A stretch of 64,000 bases of DNA. It comes from Eledone cirrhosa (Eukaryota > Mollusca > Cephalopoda > Octopoda > Eledonidae). The stretch covers positions 365,677,877-365,741,876 of the forward strand of contig OZ024742.1 in the NCBI GenBank assembly GCA_964016885.1, read 5' to 3'. A program made the position numbers and the translations under genes. Below are positions 30,438 through 45,707 of the stretch, piece after piece. A model generated the notes under the pieces. The model ran no database searches, was not told the DNA's origin, and saw only the letters and a list, made by a program, of their open reading frames with translations. How positions within the stretch are numbered: the stretch's first letter is position 1; every line of letters starts with the position of its first letter.

Positions 30438-30923
30438 TTGTTGTCAGTAAACTATATTCCATATATTGTTGTCAGAAAACTATATTCCATATATTGTCAG
30501 AAAAATATATTCCAAATATTGTTGTCAGAAAACTATATTCCATATATTGTCAGAAAACTATATTCCATATATTGTTGTCAGAAAACTATATTCCATATAT
30601 TGTCAGAAAACTATATTCCATATATTGTTGTCAGAAAACTATATTCCATATATTGTCAGAAAACTATATTCCATATATTGTTGTCAGAAAACTATATTCC
30701 ATATATTGTTGTCAGAAAACTATATTCCATATATTGTTGTCAGAAAACTATATTCCATATATGGTTGTCAGAAAACTATATTCCATATATTGTCAGAAAA
30801 CTATATTCCATATATTGTTGTCAGAAAACTATATTCCATATATGGTTGTCAGTAAACTATATTCCATATATTGTCAGAAAACTATATTCCATATATTGTT
30901 GTCAGAAAACTATATTCCATATA
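30438..30923. repeat. 486-bp tandem repeat, copy 2
   Basis: This copy follows copy 1 directly and repeats the CCAAATATTG unit and the TATATGG pair (30,755 and 30,836) at +486. The match ends where copy 1 has a TAAAC unit and this copy has AAAAC. Confidence 0.82.
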
Positions 30924-31615
30924 TTGTTGTCAGAAAACTATATTCCATATATTGTCAGAAAACTATATTCCATATATTGTTGTCAGAAAACTATATTCCA
31001 TATATTGTCAGAAAACTATATTCCATATATTGTTGTCAGAAAACTATATTCCATATATTGTCAGAAAACTATATTCCATATATTGTTGTCAGAAAACTAT
31101 ATTCCATATATTGTCAGAAAACTATATTCCATATATTGTTGTCAGAAAACTATATTCCATATATTGTCAGAAAACTATATTCCATATATTGTTGTCAGAA
31201 AACTATATTCCATATATGGTTGTCAGAAAACTATATTCCATATATTGTCAGAAAACTATATTCCATATATTGTTGTCAGAAAACTATATTCCATATATGG
31301 TTGTCAGAGAACTATATTCCATATATTGTTGTCAGAAAACTATATTCCATATATTGTCAGAAAACTATATTCCATATATTGTTGTCAGTAAACTATATTC
31401 CATATATTGTCAGAAAACTATATACCATATATTGTTGTCAGAAAACTATATTCCATATATTGTCAGAAAACTATATTCCATATATTGTTGTCAGAAAACT
31501 ATATTCCATATATTGTCAGAAAACTATATTCCATATATTGTCAGAAAACTGTATTCCATATATTGTTGTCTGAAAACTATATTCCATATATTTTCAGACA
31601 ACTATATTCCATATA

Positions 31616-32887
31616 TTGTTGTCAGTAAACAATATTCCATATATTGTTGTCAGAAAACTATATTCCATATATTGTTGTCAGAAAACTATATTCCATATAT
31701 TGTCAGAAAACTATATTCCATATATTGTTGTCAGAAAACTATATTCCATATATTGTCAGAAAACTATATTCCATATATTGTTGTCAGTAAACTATATTCC
31801 ATATATTGTCAGAAATCTATATTCCATATATTGTTGTCAGAAAACTATATTCCATATATTGTTGTCAGAAAACTATATTCCATATATTGTTGTCAGAAAA
31901 CTATATTCCATATATTGTTGTCAGAAAACTATATTCCATATATTGTCAGAAAACTATATTCCATATATTGTCACAAAACTATATTCCATATATTGTTGTC
32001 AGTAAACTATATTCCATATATTGTCAGAAAACTATATTCCATATATTGTCAGAAAACTATATTCCATATATTGTCAGAAAACTATATTCCATATATTGTC
32101 AGAAAACTATATTCCATATATTGTTGTCAGAAAACTATATTCCATATATTGTCAGAAAACTATATTCCATATATTGTCAGAAAACTATATTCCATATATT
32201 GTCAGAAAACTGTATTCCATATATTGTTGTCTGAAAACTATATTCCATATATTGTCAGACAACTATATTCCATATATTGTTGTCAGTAAACAATATTCCA
32301 TATATTGTTGTCAGAAAACTATATTCCATATATTGTTGTCAGAAAACTATATTCCATATATTGTCAGAAAACTATATTCCATATATTGTTGTCAGAAAAC
32401 TATATTCCATATATTGTCAGAAAACTATATTCCATATATTGTTGTCAGTAAACTATATTCCATATATTGTCAGAAATCTATATTCCATATATTGTTGTCA
32501 GAAAACTATATTCCATATATTGTTGTCAGAAAACTATATTCCATATATTGTTGTCAGAAAACTATATTCCATATATTGTTGTCAGAAAACTATATTCCAT
32601 ATATTGTCAGAAAACTATATTCCATATATTGTTGTCAGTAAACTATATTCCATATATTGTCAGAAAACTATATTCCATATATTGTCAGAAAACTATATTC
32701 CATATATTGTCAGAAAACTATATTCCATATATTGTCAGAAAACTATATTCCATATATTGTTGTCAGAAAACTATATTCCATATATTGTCAGAAAACTATA
32801 TTCCATATATTGTCAGAAAACTGTATTCCATATATTGTTGTCTGAAAACTATATTCCATATATTGTCAGACAACTATATTCCATATA
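31616..32887. repeat. 661/611-bp tandem pair, duplicated set
   Basis: This is the 6,226-bp-offset copy of the pair at 25,390, with runs starting at 31,616 and 32,277 and the same TCACAAAAC unit near 31,971. Confidence 0.72.
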
Positions 32888-33669
32888 TTGTTGTCAGTAA
32901 ACTATATTCCATATATTGTTGTCAGAAAACTATATTCCATATATTGTTGTCAGAAAACTATATTCCATATATTGTCAGAAAAATATATTCCAAATATTGT
33001 TGTCAGAAAACTATATTCCATATATTGTCAGAAAACTATATTCCATATATTGTTGTCAGAAAACTATATTCCATATATTGTCAGAAAACTATATTCCATA
33101 TATTGTTGTCAGAAAACTATATTCCATATATTGTCAGAAAACTATATTCCATATATTGTTGTCAGAAAACTATATTCCATATATTGTCAGAAAACTATAT
33201 TCCATATATTGTTGTCAGAAAACTATATTCCATATATTGTTGTCAGAAAACTATATTCCATATATGGTTGTCAGAAAACTATATTCCATATATTGTCAGA
33301 AAACTATATTCCATATATTGTTGTCAGAAAACTATATTCCATATATGGTTGTCAGTAAACTATATTCCATATATTGTCAGAAAACTATATTCCATATATT
33401 GTTGTCAGAAAACTATATTCCATATATTGTTGTCAGAAAACTATATTCCATATATTGTCAGAAAACTATATTCCATATATTGTTGTCAGTAAACTATATT
33501 CCATATATTGTCAGAAAACTATATACCATATATTGTTGTCAGAAAACTATATTCCATATATTGTCAGAAAACTATATTCCATATATTGTTGTCAGAAAAC
33601 TATATTCCATATATTGTCAGAAAACTATATTCCATATATTGTCAGAAAACTGTATTCCATATATTGTTG

Positions 33670-34723
33670 TCTGAAAACTATTTTCCATATATTGTCAGAC
33701 AACTATATTCCATATATTGTTGTCAGTAAACTATATTCCATATATTGTTGTCAGAAAACTATATTCCATATATTGTTGTCAGAAAACTATATTCCATATA
33801 TTGTTGTCAGAAAACTATATTCCATATATTGTCAGAAAAATATATTCCATATATTGTTGTCAGAAAACTATATTCCATATATTGTCAGAAAACTATATTC
33901 CATATATTGTTGTTAGAAAACTATATTCCATATATTGTCAGAAAACTATATTCCATATATTGTCAGAAAACTATATTCCATATATTGTTGTCAGTAAACT
34001 ATATTCCATATATTGTCAGAAAACTATATTCCATATATTGTCAGAAAACTATATTCCATATATTGTCAGAAAACTATATTCCATATATTGTCAGAAAACT
34101 ATATTCCATATATTGTTGTCAGAAAACTATATTCCATATATTGTCAGAAAACTATATTCCATATATTGTCAGAAAACTGTATTCCATATATTGTTGTCTG
34201 AAAACTATATTCCATATATTGTCAGACAACTATATTCCATATATTGTTGTCAGTAAACTATATTCCATATATTGTTGTCAGAAAACTATATTCCATATAT
34301 TGTTGTCAGAAAACTATATTCCATATATTGTCAGAAAAATATATTCCATATATTGTTGTCAGAAAACAATATTCCATATATTGTCAGAAAACTATATTCC
34401 ATATATTGTTGTCAGAAAACTATATTCCATATATTGTCAGAAAACTATATTCCATATATTGTTGTCAGAAAACTATATTCCATATATTGTCAGAAAACTA
34501 TATTCCATATATTGTTGTCAGAAAACTATATTCCATATATTGTCAGAAAACTATATTCCATATATTGTCAGAAAACTATATTCCATATATTGTCAAAAAA
34601 CTATATTCCATATATTGTCAGAAAACTATATTCCATATATTGTTGTCAGAAAACTATATTCCATATATTGTCAGAAAACTATATTCCATATATTGTCAGA
34701 AAACTGTATTCCATATATTGTTG
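33670..34723. repeat. Two consecutive 527-bp intervals (duplicated)
   Basis: Cassettes at 33,670; 34,197 and 34,724 repeat the arrangement at 27,444 through the 6,226-bp duplication. Confidence 0.78.
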
Positions 34724-35627
34724 TCTGAAAACTATATTCCATATATTGTCAGACAACTATATTCCATATATTGTTGTCAGTAAACTATATTCCATATATT
34801 GTTGTCAGAAAACTATATTCCATATATTGTTGTCAGAAAACTATATTCCATATATTGTCAGAAAAATATATTCCAAATATTGTTGTCAGAAAACTATATT
34901 CCATATATTGTCAGAAAACTATATTCCATATATTGTTGTCAGAAAACTATATTCCATATATTGTCAGAAAACTATATTCCATATATTGTTGTCAGAAAAC
35001 TATATTCCATATATTGTCAGAAAACTATATTCCATATATTGTTGTCAGAAAACTATATTCCATATATTGTCAGAAAACTATATTCCATATATTGTTGTCA
35101 GAAAACTATATTCCATATATTGTCAGAAAACTATATTCCATATATTGTTGTCAGAAAACTATATTTCATATATTGTCAGAAATCTATATTCCATATATTG
35201 TCAGAAAACTATATTCCATATATTGTTGTCAGAAAACTATATTCCATATATGGTTGTCAGAAAACTATATTCCATATATTGTCAGAAAACTATATTCCAT
35301 ATATTGTTGTCAGAAAACTATATTCCATATATGGTTGTCAGTAAACTATATTCCATATATTGTCAGAAAACTATATTCCATATATTGTTGTCAGAAAACT
35401 ATATTCCATATATTGTTGTCAGAAAACTATATTCCATATATTGTCAGAAAACTATATTCCATATATTGTTGTCAGTAAACTATATTCCATATATTGTCAG
35501 AAAACCATATACCATATATTGTTGTCAGAAAACTATATTCCATATATTGTCAGAAAACTATATTCCATATATTGTTGTCAGAAAACTATATTCCATATAT
35601 TGTCAGAAAACTATATTCCATATATTG

Positions 35628-35653
35628 TCAGAAAACTGTATTCCTATATATTG
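35628..35653 (+). repeat. Out-of-register 26-bp unit, duplicated copy
   Basis: This is the same one-base insertion as at 29,402, exactly 6,226 bp on. It is followed closely by the place where copy 2 of that duplication lacks one 25-bp unit. Confidence 0.85.
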
Positions 35654-37865
35654 TTGTCTGAAAACTATATTCCATATATTGTTGTCAGTAAACTATATTC
35701 CATATATTGTTGTCAGAAAACTATATTCCATATATTGTTGTCAGAAAACTATATTCCATATATTGTCAGAAAAATATATTCCATATATTGTTGTCAGAAA
35801 ACTATATTCCATATATTGTCAGAAAACTATATTCCATATATTGTTGTCAGAAAACTATATTCCATATATTGTCAGAAAACTATATTCCATATATTGTTGT
35901 CAGAAAACTATATTCCATATATTGTCAGAAAACTATATTCCATATATTGTCAGAAAACTATATTCCATATATTGTCAAAAAACTATATTCCATATATTGT
36001 CAGAAAACTATATTCCATATATTGTTGTCAGAAAACTATATTCCATATATTGTCAGAAAACTATATTCCATATATTGTCAGAAAACTGTATTCCATATAT
36101 TGTTGTCTGAAAACTATATTCCATATATTGTCAGACAACTATATTCCATATATTGTTGTCAGTAAACTATATTCCATATATTGTTGTCAGAAAACTATAT
36201 TCCATATATTGTCAGAAAAATATATTCCAAATATTGTTGTCAGAAAACTATATTCCATATATTGTCAGAAAACTATATTCCATATATTGTTGTCAGAAAA
36301 CTATATTCCATATATTGTCAGAAAACTATATTCCATATATTGTTGTCAGAAAACTATATTCCATATATTGTCAGAAAACTATATTCCATATATTGTTGTC
36401 AGAAAACTATATTCCATATATTGTCAGAAAACTATATTCCATATATTGTTGTCAGAAAACTATATTTCATATATTGTCAGAAATCTATATTCCATATATT
36501 GTCAGAAAACTATATTCCATATATTGTTGTCAGAAAACTATATTCCATATATGGTTGTCAGAAAACTATATTCCATATATTGTCAGAAAACTATATTCCA
36601 TATATTGTTGTCAGAAAACTATATTCCATATATGGTTGTCAGTAAACTATATTCCATATATGTTCAGAAAACTATATTCCATATATTGTTGTCAGAAAAC
36701 TATATTCCATATATTGTTGTCAGAAAACTATATTCCATATATTGTCAGAAAACTATATTCCATATATTGTTGTCAGTAAACTATATTCCATATATTGTCA
36801 GAAAACTATATACCATATATTGTTGTCAGAAAACTATATTCCATATATTGACAGAAAACTATATTCCATATATTGTTGTCAGAAAACTATATTCCATATA
36901 TTGTCAGAAAACTATATTCCATATATTGTCAGAAAACTGTATTCCATATATTGTTGTCTGAAAACTATATTCCATATATTGTCAGACAACTATATTCCAT
37001 ATATTGTTGTCAGTAAACTATATTCCATATATTGTTGTCAGAAAACTATATTCCATATATTGTTGTCAGAAAACTATATTCCATATATTGTTGTCAGAAA
37101 ACTATATTCCATATATTGTTGTCAGAAAACTATATTCCATATATTGTCAGAAAACTATATTCCATATATTGTTGTCAGAAAACTATATTCCATATATTGT
37201 CAGAAAACTATATTCCATATATTGTTGTCAGTAAACTATATTCCATATATTGTCAGAAAACTATATTCCATATATTGTTGTCAGAAAACTATATTCCATA
37301 TATTGTTGTCAGAAAACTATATTCCATATATTGTTGTCAGAAAACTATATTCCATATATTGTTGTCAGAAAACTATATTCCATATATTGTCAGAAAACTA
37401 TATTCCATATATTGTCAGAAAACTATATTCCATATATTGTTATCAGAAAACTATATTCCATATATTGTCAGAAAACTATATTCCATATATTGTTGTCAGA
37501 AAACTATATTTCATATAGTGTCAGAAAACTATATTCCATATATTGCCAGAAAACTATATTCCATATATTGTTGTCAGAAAACTATATTCCATATATTGTT
37601 GTCAGAAAACTATATTCCATACATTGTCAGAAAACTATATTCCATATATTGTTGTCAGTAAACTATATTCCATATATTGTCAGAAAACTATATTCCATAT
37701 ATTGTCAGAAAACTATATTCCATATATTGTCAGAAAACTATATTCCATATATTGTCAGAAAACTATATTCCATATATTGTTGTCAGAAAACTATATTCCA
37801 TATATTGTCAGAAAACTATATTCCATATATTGTCAGAAAACTGTATTCCATATATTGTTGTCTGA

Positions 37866-40800
37866 AAACTATATTCCATATATTGTCAGACAACTATATT
37901 CCATATATTGTTGTCAGTAAACTATATTCCATATATTGTTGTCAGAAAACTATATTCCATATATTGTTGTCAGTAAACTATATTCCATATATTGTTGTCA
38001 GTAAACTATATTCCATATATTGTCAGAAAACTATATTCCATATATTGTTGTCAGAAAACTATATTCCATATATTGTTGTCAGTAAACTATATTCCATATA
38101 TTGTCAGAAAACTATATTCCATATATTGTTGTCAGAAAACTATATTCCATATATTGTCAGAAAACTATATTCCATATATTGTCAGAAAAACATATTCCAT
38201 ATATTGTTATCAGAAAACTATATTCCATATATTGTCAGAAAACTATATTCCATATATTGTCAGAAAACTATATTCCATATATTGTCAGAAAACTATATTC
38301 CATATATTGTCAGAAAACTATATTCCATATATTGTTATCAGAAAACTATATTCCATATATTGTCAGAAAACTATATTCCATATATTGTTGTCAGAAAACT
38401 ATATTCCATATATTGTTGTCAGAAAACTATATTCCATATATTGTCAGAAAACTATATTCCATATATTGTTGTCAGTAAACTATATTCCATATATTGTCAG
38501 AAAACTATATTCCATATATTGTTGTCAGAAAACTATATTCCATATATTGTCAGAAAACTATATTCCATATATTGTTGTCAGAAAACTATATTCCATATAT
38601 TGTTGTCAGAAAACTATATTCCATATATTGTTGTCAAAAAACTATATTCCATATATTGTTGTCAGTAAACTATATTCCATATGTTGTCAGAAAACTATAT
38701 TCCATATATTGTTGTCAGAAAACTATATGCCATATATTGTTGTCAGTAAACTATATTCCATATATTGTCAGAAAACTATATTCCATATATTGTTGTCAGA
38801 AAACTATATTCCATATATTGTCAGAAAACTATATTCCATATATTGTTGTAAGAAAACTATATTCCATATATTGTTGTCAGAAAACTATATTGCATATATT
38901 GTTGTCAGTAAACTATATTCCATATATTGTCAGAAAACTATATTCCATATATTGTTGTCAGAAAACTATATTCCATATATTGTCAGAAAACTATATTCCA
39001 TATATTGTCAGAAAAATATATTCCATATATAGTTATCAGAAAACTATATTCCATATATTGTCAGAAAACTATATTCCATATATTGTCAGAAAACTATATT
39101 CCATATATTGTCAGAAAACTATATTCCATATATTGTCAGAAAACTATATTCCATATATTGTTATCAGAAAACTATATTCCATATATTGTCAGAAAACTAT
39201 ATTCCATATATTGTTGTCAGAAAACTATATTTCATATAGTGTCAGAAAACTATATTCCATATATTGTCAGAAAACTATATTCCATATATTGTTGTCAGAA
39301 AACTATATTCCATATATTGTTGTCAGAAAACTATATTCCATATATTGTCAGAAAACTATATTCCATATATTGTTGTCAGTAAACTATATTCCATATATTG
39401 TCAGAAAACTATATTCCATATATTGTTGTCAGAAAACTATATTCCATATATTGTCAGAAAACTATATTCCATATATTGTTGTCAGAAAACTATATTCCAT
39501 ATATTGTTGTCAGAAAAATATATTCCATATATTGTTGTCAGAAAACTATATTCCATATATTGTCAGAAAACTATATTCCATATATTGTTGTCAGTAAACT
39601 ATATTCCATATATTGTCAGAAAACTATATTCCATATATTGTCAGAAAACTATATTCCATATATTGTCAGAAAACTATATTCCATATATTGTTGTCCTAAA
39701 ACTATATTCCATATATTGTCAGAAAACTATATTCCATATATTGTTGTCAGAAAACTATATTTCATATATTGTCAGGAAACTATATTCCATATATTGTCAG
39801 AAAACTATATTCCATATATTGTTGTCAGTAAACTATATTCCATATATTGTCAGAAAACTATATACCATATATTGTTGTCAGAAAACTATATTCCATATAT
39901 TGTCAGAAAACTATATTCCATATATTGTTGTCAGAAAACTATATTCCATATATTGTCAGAAAACTATATTCCATATATTGTCAGAAAACTGTATTCCATA
40001 TATTGTTGTCTGAAAACTATATTCCATATATTGTCAGACAACTATATTCCATATATTGTTGTCAGTAAACTATATTCCATATATTGTTGTCAGAAAACTA
40101 TATTCCATATATTGTTGTCAGAAAACTATATTCCATATATTGTTGTCAGAAAACTATATTCCATATATTGTTGTCAGAAAACTATATTCCATATATTGTT
40201 GTCAGAAAACTATATTCCATATATTGTCAGAAAACTATATTCCATATATTGTCAGAAAACTATATTCCATATATTGTTATCAGAAAACTATATTCCATAT
40301 ATTGTCAGAAAACTATATTCCATATATTGTTGTCAGAAAACTATATTTCATATAGTGTCAGAAAACTATATTCCATATATTGTCAGAAAACTATATTCCA
40401 TATATTGTTGTCAGAAAACTATATTCCATATATTGTTGTCAGAAAACTATATTCCATATATTGTCAGAAAACTATATTCCATATATTGTTGTCAGTAAAC
40501 TATATTCCATATATTGTCAGAAAACTATATTCCATATATTGTCAGAAAACTATATTCCATATATTGTCAGAAAACTATATTCCATATATTGTCAGAAAAC
40601 TATATTCCATATATTGTTGTCAAGAAACTATATTCCATATATTGTCAGAAAACTATATTCCATATATTGTCAGAAAACTGTATTCCATATATTGTTGTCT
40701 GAAAACTATATTCCATATATTGTCAGACAACTATATTCCATATATTGTTGTCAGTAAACTATATTCCATATATTGTTGTCAGAAAACTATATTCCATATA

Positions 40801-41606
40801 TTGTTGTCAGAAAACTATATTCCATATATTGTCAGAAAACTATATTCCATATATTGTTGTCAGAAAACTATATTCCATATATTGTCAGAAAACTATATTC
40901 CATATATTGTTGTCAGAAAACTATATTCCATATATTGTCAGAAAACTATATTCCATATATTGTTGTCAGAAAACTATATTCCATATATTGTCAGAAAACT
41001 ATATTCCATATATTGTTGTCAGAAAACTATATTTCATATATTGTCAGAAATCTATATTCCATATATTGTCAGAAAACTATATTCCATATATTGTTGTCAG
41101 AAAACTATATTCCATATATGGTTGTCAGAAAACTATATTCCATATATTGTTGTCAGAAAACTATATTCCATATATTGTCAGAAAAATATATTCCAAATAT
41201 TGTTGTCAGTAAACTATATTCCATATATTGTCAGAAAACTATATTCCATATATTGTTGTCAGAAAACTATATTCCATATATTGTCAGAAAACTATATTCC
41301 ATATATTGTCAGAAAACTATATTCCATATATTGTCATAAAACTATATTCCATATATTGTTGTCAGAAAACTATATTCCATATATTGTCAGAAAACTATAT
41401 TCCATATATTGTCAGAAAACTGTATTCCATATATTGTTGTCTGAAAACTATATTCCATATATTGTCAGACAACTATATTAAATATATTGTTGTCAGTAAA
41501 CTATATTCCATATATTGTTGTCAGAAAACTATATTCCATATATTGTTGTCAGAAATCTATATTCCATATATTGTCAGAAAAATATATTCCATATATTGTT
41601 GTCAGA
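37866..41606. repeat. 3,741-bp tandem duplication, copy 1
   Basis: Every rare variant I checked recurs at +3,741: AAAAACATATTCC near 38,188, CATATGTTG near 38,680, ATATAGTTATCAG near 39,030, GTTGTCCTAAAAC near 39,706, GTTGTCAAGAAAC near 40,622 and ATTAAATATATTG near 41,478. No difference between copies was found. Confidence 0.92.
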
Positions 41607-44600
41607 AAACTATATTCCATATATTGTCAGACAACTATATTCCATATATTGTTGTCAGTAAACTATATTCCATATATTGTTGTCAGAAAACTATATTCCA
41701 TATATTGTTGTCAGTAAACTATATTCCATATATTGTTGTCAGTAAACTATATTCCATATATTGTCAGAAAACTATATTCCATATATTGTTGTCAGAAAAC
41801 TATATTCCATATATTGTTGTCAGTAAACTATATTCCATATATTGTCAGAAAACTATATTCCATATATTGTTGTCAGAAAACTATATTCCATATATTGTCA
41901 GAAAACTATATTCCATATATTGTCAGAAAAACATATTCCATATATTGTTATCAGAAAACTATATTCCATATATTGTCAGAAAACTATATTCCATATATTG
42001 TCAGAAAACTATATTCCATATATTGTCAGAAAACTATATTCCATATATTGTCAGAAAACTATATTCCATATATTGTTATCAGAAAACTATATTCCATATA
42101 TTGTCAGAAAACTATATTCCATATATTGTTGTCAGAAAACTATATTCCATATATTGTTGTCAGAAAACTATATTCCATATATTGTCAGAAAACTATATTC
42201 CATATATTGTTGTCAGTAAACTATATTCCATATATTGTCAGAAAACTATATTCCATATATTGTTGTCAGAAAACTATATTCCATATATTGTCAGAAAACT
42301 ATATTCCATATATTGTTGTCAGAAAACTATATTCCATATATTGTTGTCAGAAAACTATATTCCATATATTGTTGTCAAAAAACTATATTCCATATATTGT
42401 TGTCAGTAAACTATATTCCATATGTTGTCAGAAAACTATATTCCATATATTGTTGTCAGAAAACTATATGCCATATATTGTTGTCAGTAAACTATATTCC
42501 ATATATTGTCAGAAAACTATATTCCATATATTGTTGTCAGAAAACTATATTCCATATATTGTCAGAAAACTATATTCCATATATTGTTGTAAGAAAACTA
42601 TATTCCATATATTGTTGTCAGAAAACTATATTGCATATATTGTTGTCAGTAAACTATATTCCATATATTGTCAGAAAACTATATTCCATATATTGTTGTC
42701 AGAAAACTATATTCCATATATTGTCAGAAAACTATATTCCATATATTGTCAGAAAAATATATTCCATATATAGTTATCAGAAAACTATATTCCATATATT
42801 GTCAGAAAACTATATTCCATATATTGTCAGAAAACTATATTCCATATATTGTCAGAAAACTATATTCCATATATTGTCAGAAAACTATATTCCATATATT
42901 GTTATCAGAAAACTATATTCCATATATTGTCAGAAAACTATATTCCATATATTGTTGTCAGAAAACTATATTTCATATAGTGTCAGAAAACTATATTCCA
43001 TATATTGTCAGAAAACTATATTCCATATATTGTTGTCAGAAAACTATATTCCATATATTGTTGTCAGAAAACTATATTCCATATATTGTCAGAAAACTAT
43101 ATTCCATATATTGTTGTCAGTAAACTATATTCCATATATTGTCAGAAAACTATATTCCATATATTGTTGTCAGAAAACTATATTCCATATATTGTCAGAA
43201 AACTATATTCCATATATTGTTGTCAGAAAACTATATTCCATATATTGTTGTCAGAAAAATATATTCCATATATTGTTGTCAGAAAACTATATTCCATATA
43301 TTGTCAGAAAACTATATTCCATATATTGTTGTCAGTAAACTATATTCCATATATTGTCAGAAAACTATATTCCATATATTGTCAGAAAACTATATTCCAT
43401 ATATTGTCAGAAAACTATATTCCATATATTGTTGTCCTAAAACTATATTCCATATATTGTCAGAAAACTATATTCCATATATTGTTGTCAGAAAACTATA
43501 TTTCATATATTGTCAGGAAACTATATTCCATATATTGTCAGAAAACTATATTCCATATATTGTTGTCAGTAAACTATATTCCATATATTGTCAGAAAACT
43601 ATATACCATATATTGTTGTCAGAAAACTATATTCCATATATTGTCAGAAAACTATATTCCATATATTGTTGTCAGAAAACTATATTCCATATATTGTCAG
43701 AAAACTATATTCCATATATTGTCAGAAAACTGTATTCCATATATTGTTGTCTGAAAACTATATTCCATATATTGTCAGACAACTATATTCCATATATTGT
43801 TGTCAGTAAACTATATTCCATATATTGTTGTCAGAAAACTATATTCCATATATTGTTGTCAGAAAACTATATTCCATATATTGTTGTCAGAAAACTATAT
43901 TCCATATATTGTTGTCAGAAAACTATATTCCATATATTGTTGTCAGAAAACTATATTCCATATATTGTCAGAAAACTATATTCCATATATTGTCAGAAAA
44001 CTATATTCCATATATTGTTATCAGAAAACTATATTCCATATATTGTCAGAAAACTATATTCCATATATTGTTGTCAGAAAACTATATTTCATATAGTGTC
44101 AGAAAACTATATTCCATATATTGTCAGAAAACTATATTCCATATATTGTTGTCAGAAAACTATATTCCATATATTGTTGTCAGAAAACTATATTCCATAT
44201 ATTGTCAGAAAACTATATTCCATATATTGTTGTCAGTAAACTATATTCCATATATTGTCAGAAAACTATATTCCATATATTGTCAGAAAACTATATTCCA
44301 TATATTGTCAGAAAACTATATTCCATATATTGTCAGAAAACTATATTCCATATATTGTTGTCAAGAAACTATATTCCATATATTGTCAGAAAACTATATT
44401 CCATATATTGTCAGAAAACTGTATTCCATATATTGTTGTCTGAAAACTATATTCCATATATTGTCAGACAACTATATTCCATATATTGTTGTCAGTAAAC
44501 TATATTCCATATATTGTTGTCAGAAAACTATATTCCATATATTGTTGTCAGAAAACTATATTCCATATATTGTCAGAAAACTATATTCCATATATTGTTG

Positions 44601-45347
44601 TCAGAAAACTATATTCCATATATTGTCAGAAAACTATATTCCATATATTGTTGTCAGAAAACTATATTCCATATATTGTCAGAAAACTATATTCCATATA
44701 TTGTTGTCAGAAAACTATATTCCATATATTGTCAGAAAACTATATTCCATATATTGTTGTCAGAAAACTATATTTCATATATTGTCAGAAATCTATATTC
44801 CATATATTGTCAGAAAACTATATTCCATATATTGTTGTCAGAAAACTATATTCCATATATGGTTGTCAGAAAACTATATTCCATATATTGTTGTCAGAAA
44901 ACTATATTCCATATATTGTCAGAAAAATATATTCCAAATATTGTTGTCAGTAAACTATATTCCATATATTGTCAGAAAACTATATTCCATATATTGTTGT
45001 CAGAAAACTATATTCCATATATTGTCAGAAAACTATATTCCATATATTGTCAGAAAACTATATTCCATATATTGTCATAAAACTATATTCCATATATTGT
45101 TGTCAGAAAACTATATTCCATATATTGTCAGAAAACTATATTCCATATATTGTCAGAAAACTGTATTCCATATATTGTTGTCTGAAAACTATATTCCATA
45201 TATTGTCAGACAACTATATTAAATATATTGTTGTCAGTAAACTATATTCCATATATTGTTGTCAGAAAACTATATTCCATATATTGTTGTCAGAAATCTA
45301 TATTCCATATATTGTCAGAAAAATATATTCCATATATTGTTGTCAGA
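41607..45347. repeat. 3,741-bp tandem duplication, copy 2
   Basis: This copy abuts copy 1. The join near 41,607 is inside ordinary units, next to a TCAGACAAC unit whose upstream neighbour is TCAG instead of the TCTG found at 37,861. The match runs about 20 bp past the nominal end, as expected for unequal exchange between aligned units. Confidence 0.92.
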
Positions 45348-45707
45348 AAACTATATTCCATATATTGTCAGAAAACTATATTCCATATATTGTTGTCAGA
45401 AAACTATATTCCATATATTGTCAGAAAACTATATTCCATATATTGTTGTCAGAAAACTATATTCCATATATTGTCAGAAAACTATATTCCATATATTGTT
45501 GTCAGAAAACTATATTCCATATATTGTCAGAAAACTATATTCCATATATTGTCAGAAAACTATATTCCATATATTGTGAGAAAACTATATTCCATATATT
45601 GTCAGAAAACTATATTCCATATATTGTTGTCAGAAAACTATATTCCATATATTGTCAGAAAACTATATTCCATATATTGTCAGAAAACTGTATTCCATAT
45701 ATTGTTG
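45181..45707. repeat. 527-bp cassette interval
   Basis: Cassettes at 45,181 and 45,708 flank a 20-unit run that contains a TTGTGAG unit near 45,577, also seen in the run at 47,335. Confidence 0.75.

Larger units (their letters stand above)
31235..36400. repeat. 6,226-bp-offset duplication, copy 2
   Basis: Cassettes at 31,569; 32,230; 32,841; 33,670; 34,197; 34,724; 35,657 and 36,106 mirror those of copy 1. The single TCAGACAAC unit that should follow the cassette at 35,657 is missing, so the TCTG unit is followed directly by the TAAAC unit. A private TTTTCAGACAAC change lies near 31,591. Confidence 0.88.
23681..37500. repeat. Array domain B (cassette-dense family)
   Basis: Here the TTTCATATAGTG, CTATATGCC and GTTATCAG variants are missing for about 14 kb, while TATATGG and CCAAATATTG variants appear. 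TCTG marker cassettes are dense, at spacings of 449-933 bp with one gap of 1,664 bp. The region is largely two copies of a 6,226-bp-offset block, with a 486-bp tandem pair in the segment between them. Alternating S-L units (a 53-bp dimer) are common in this domain. Confidence 0.7.
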
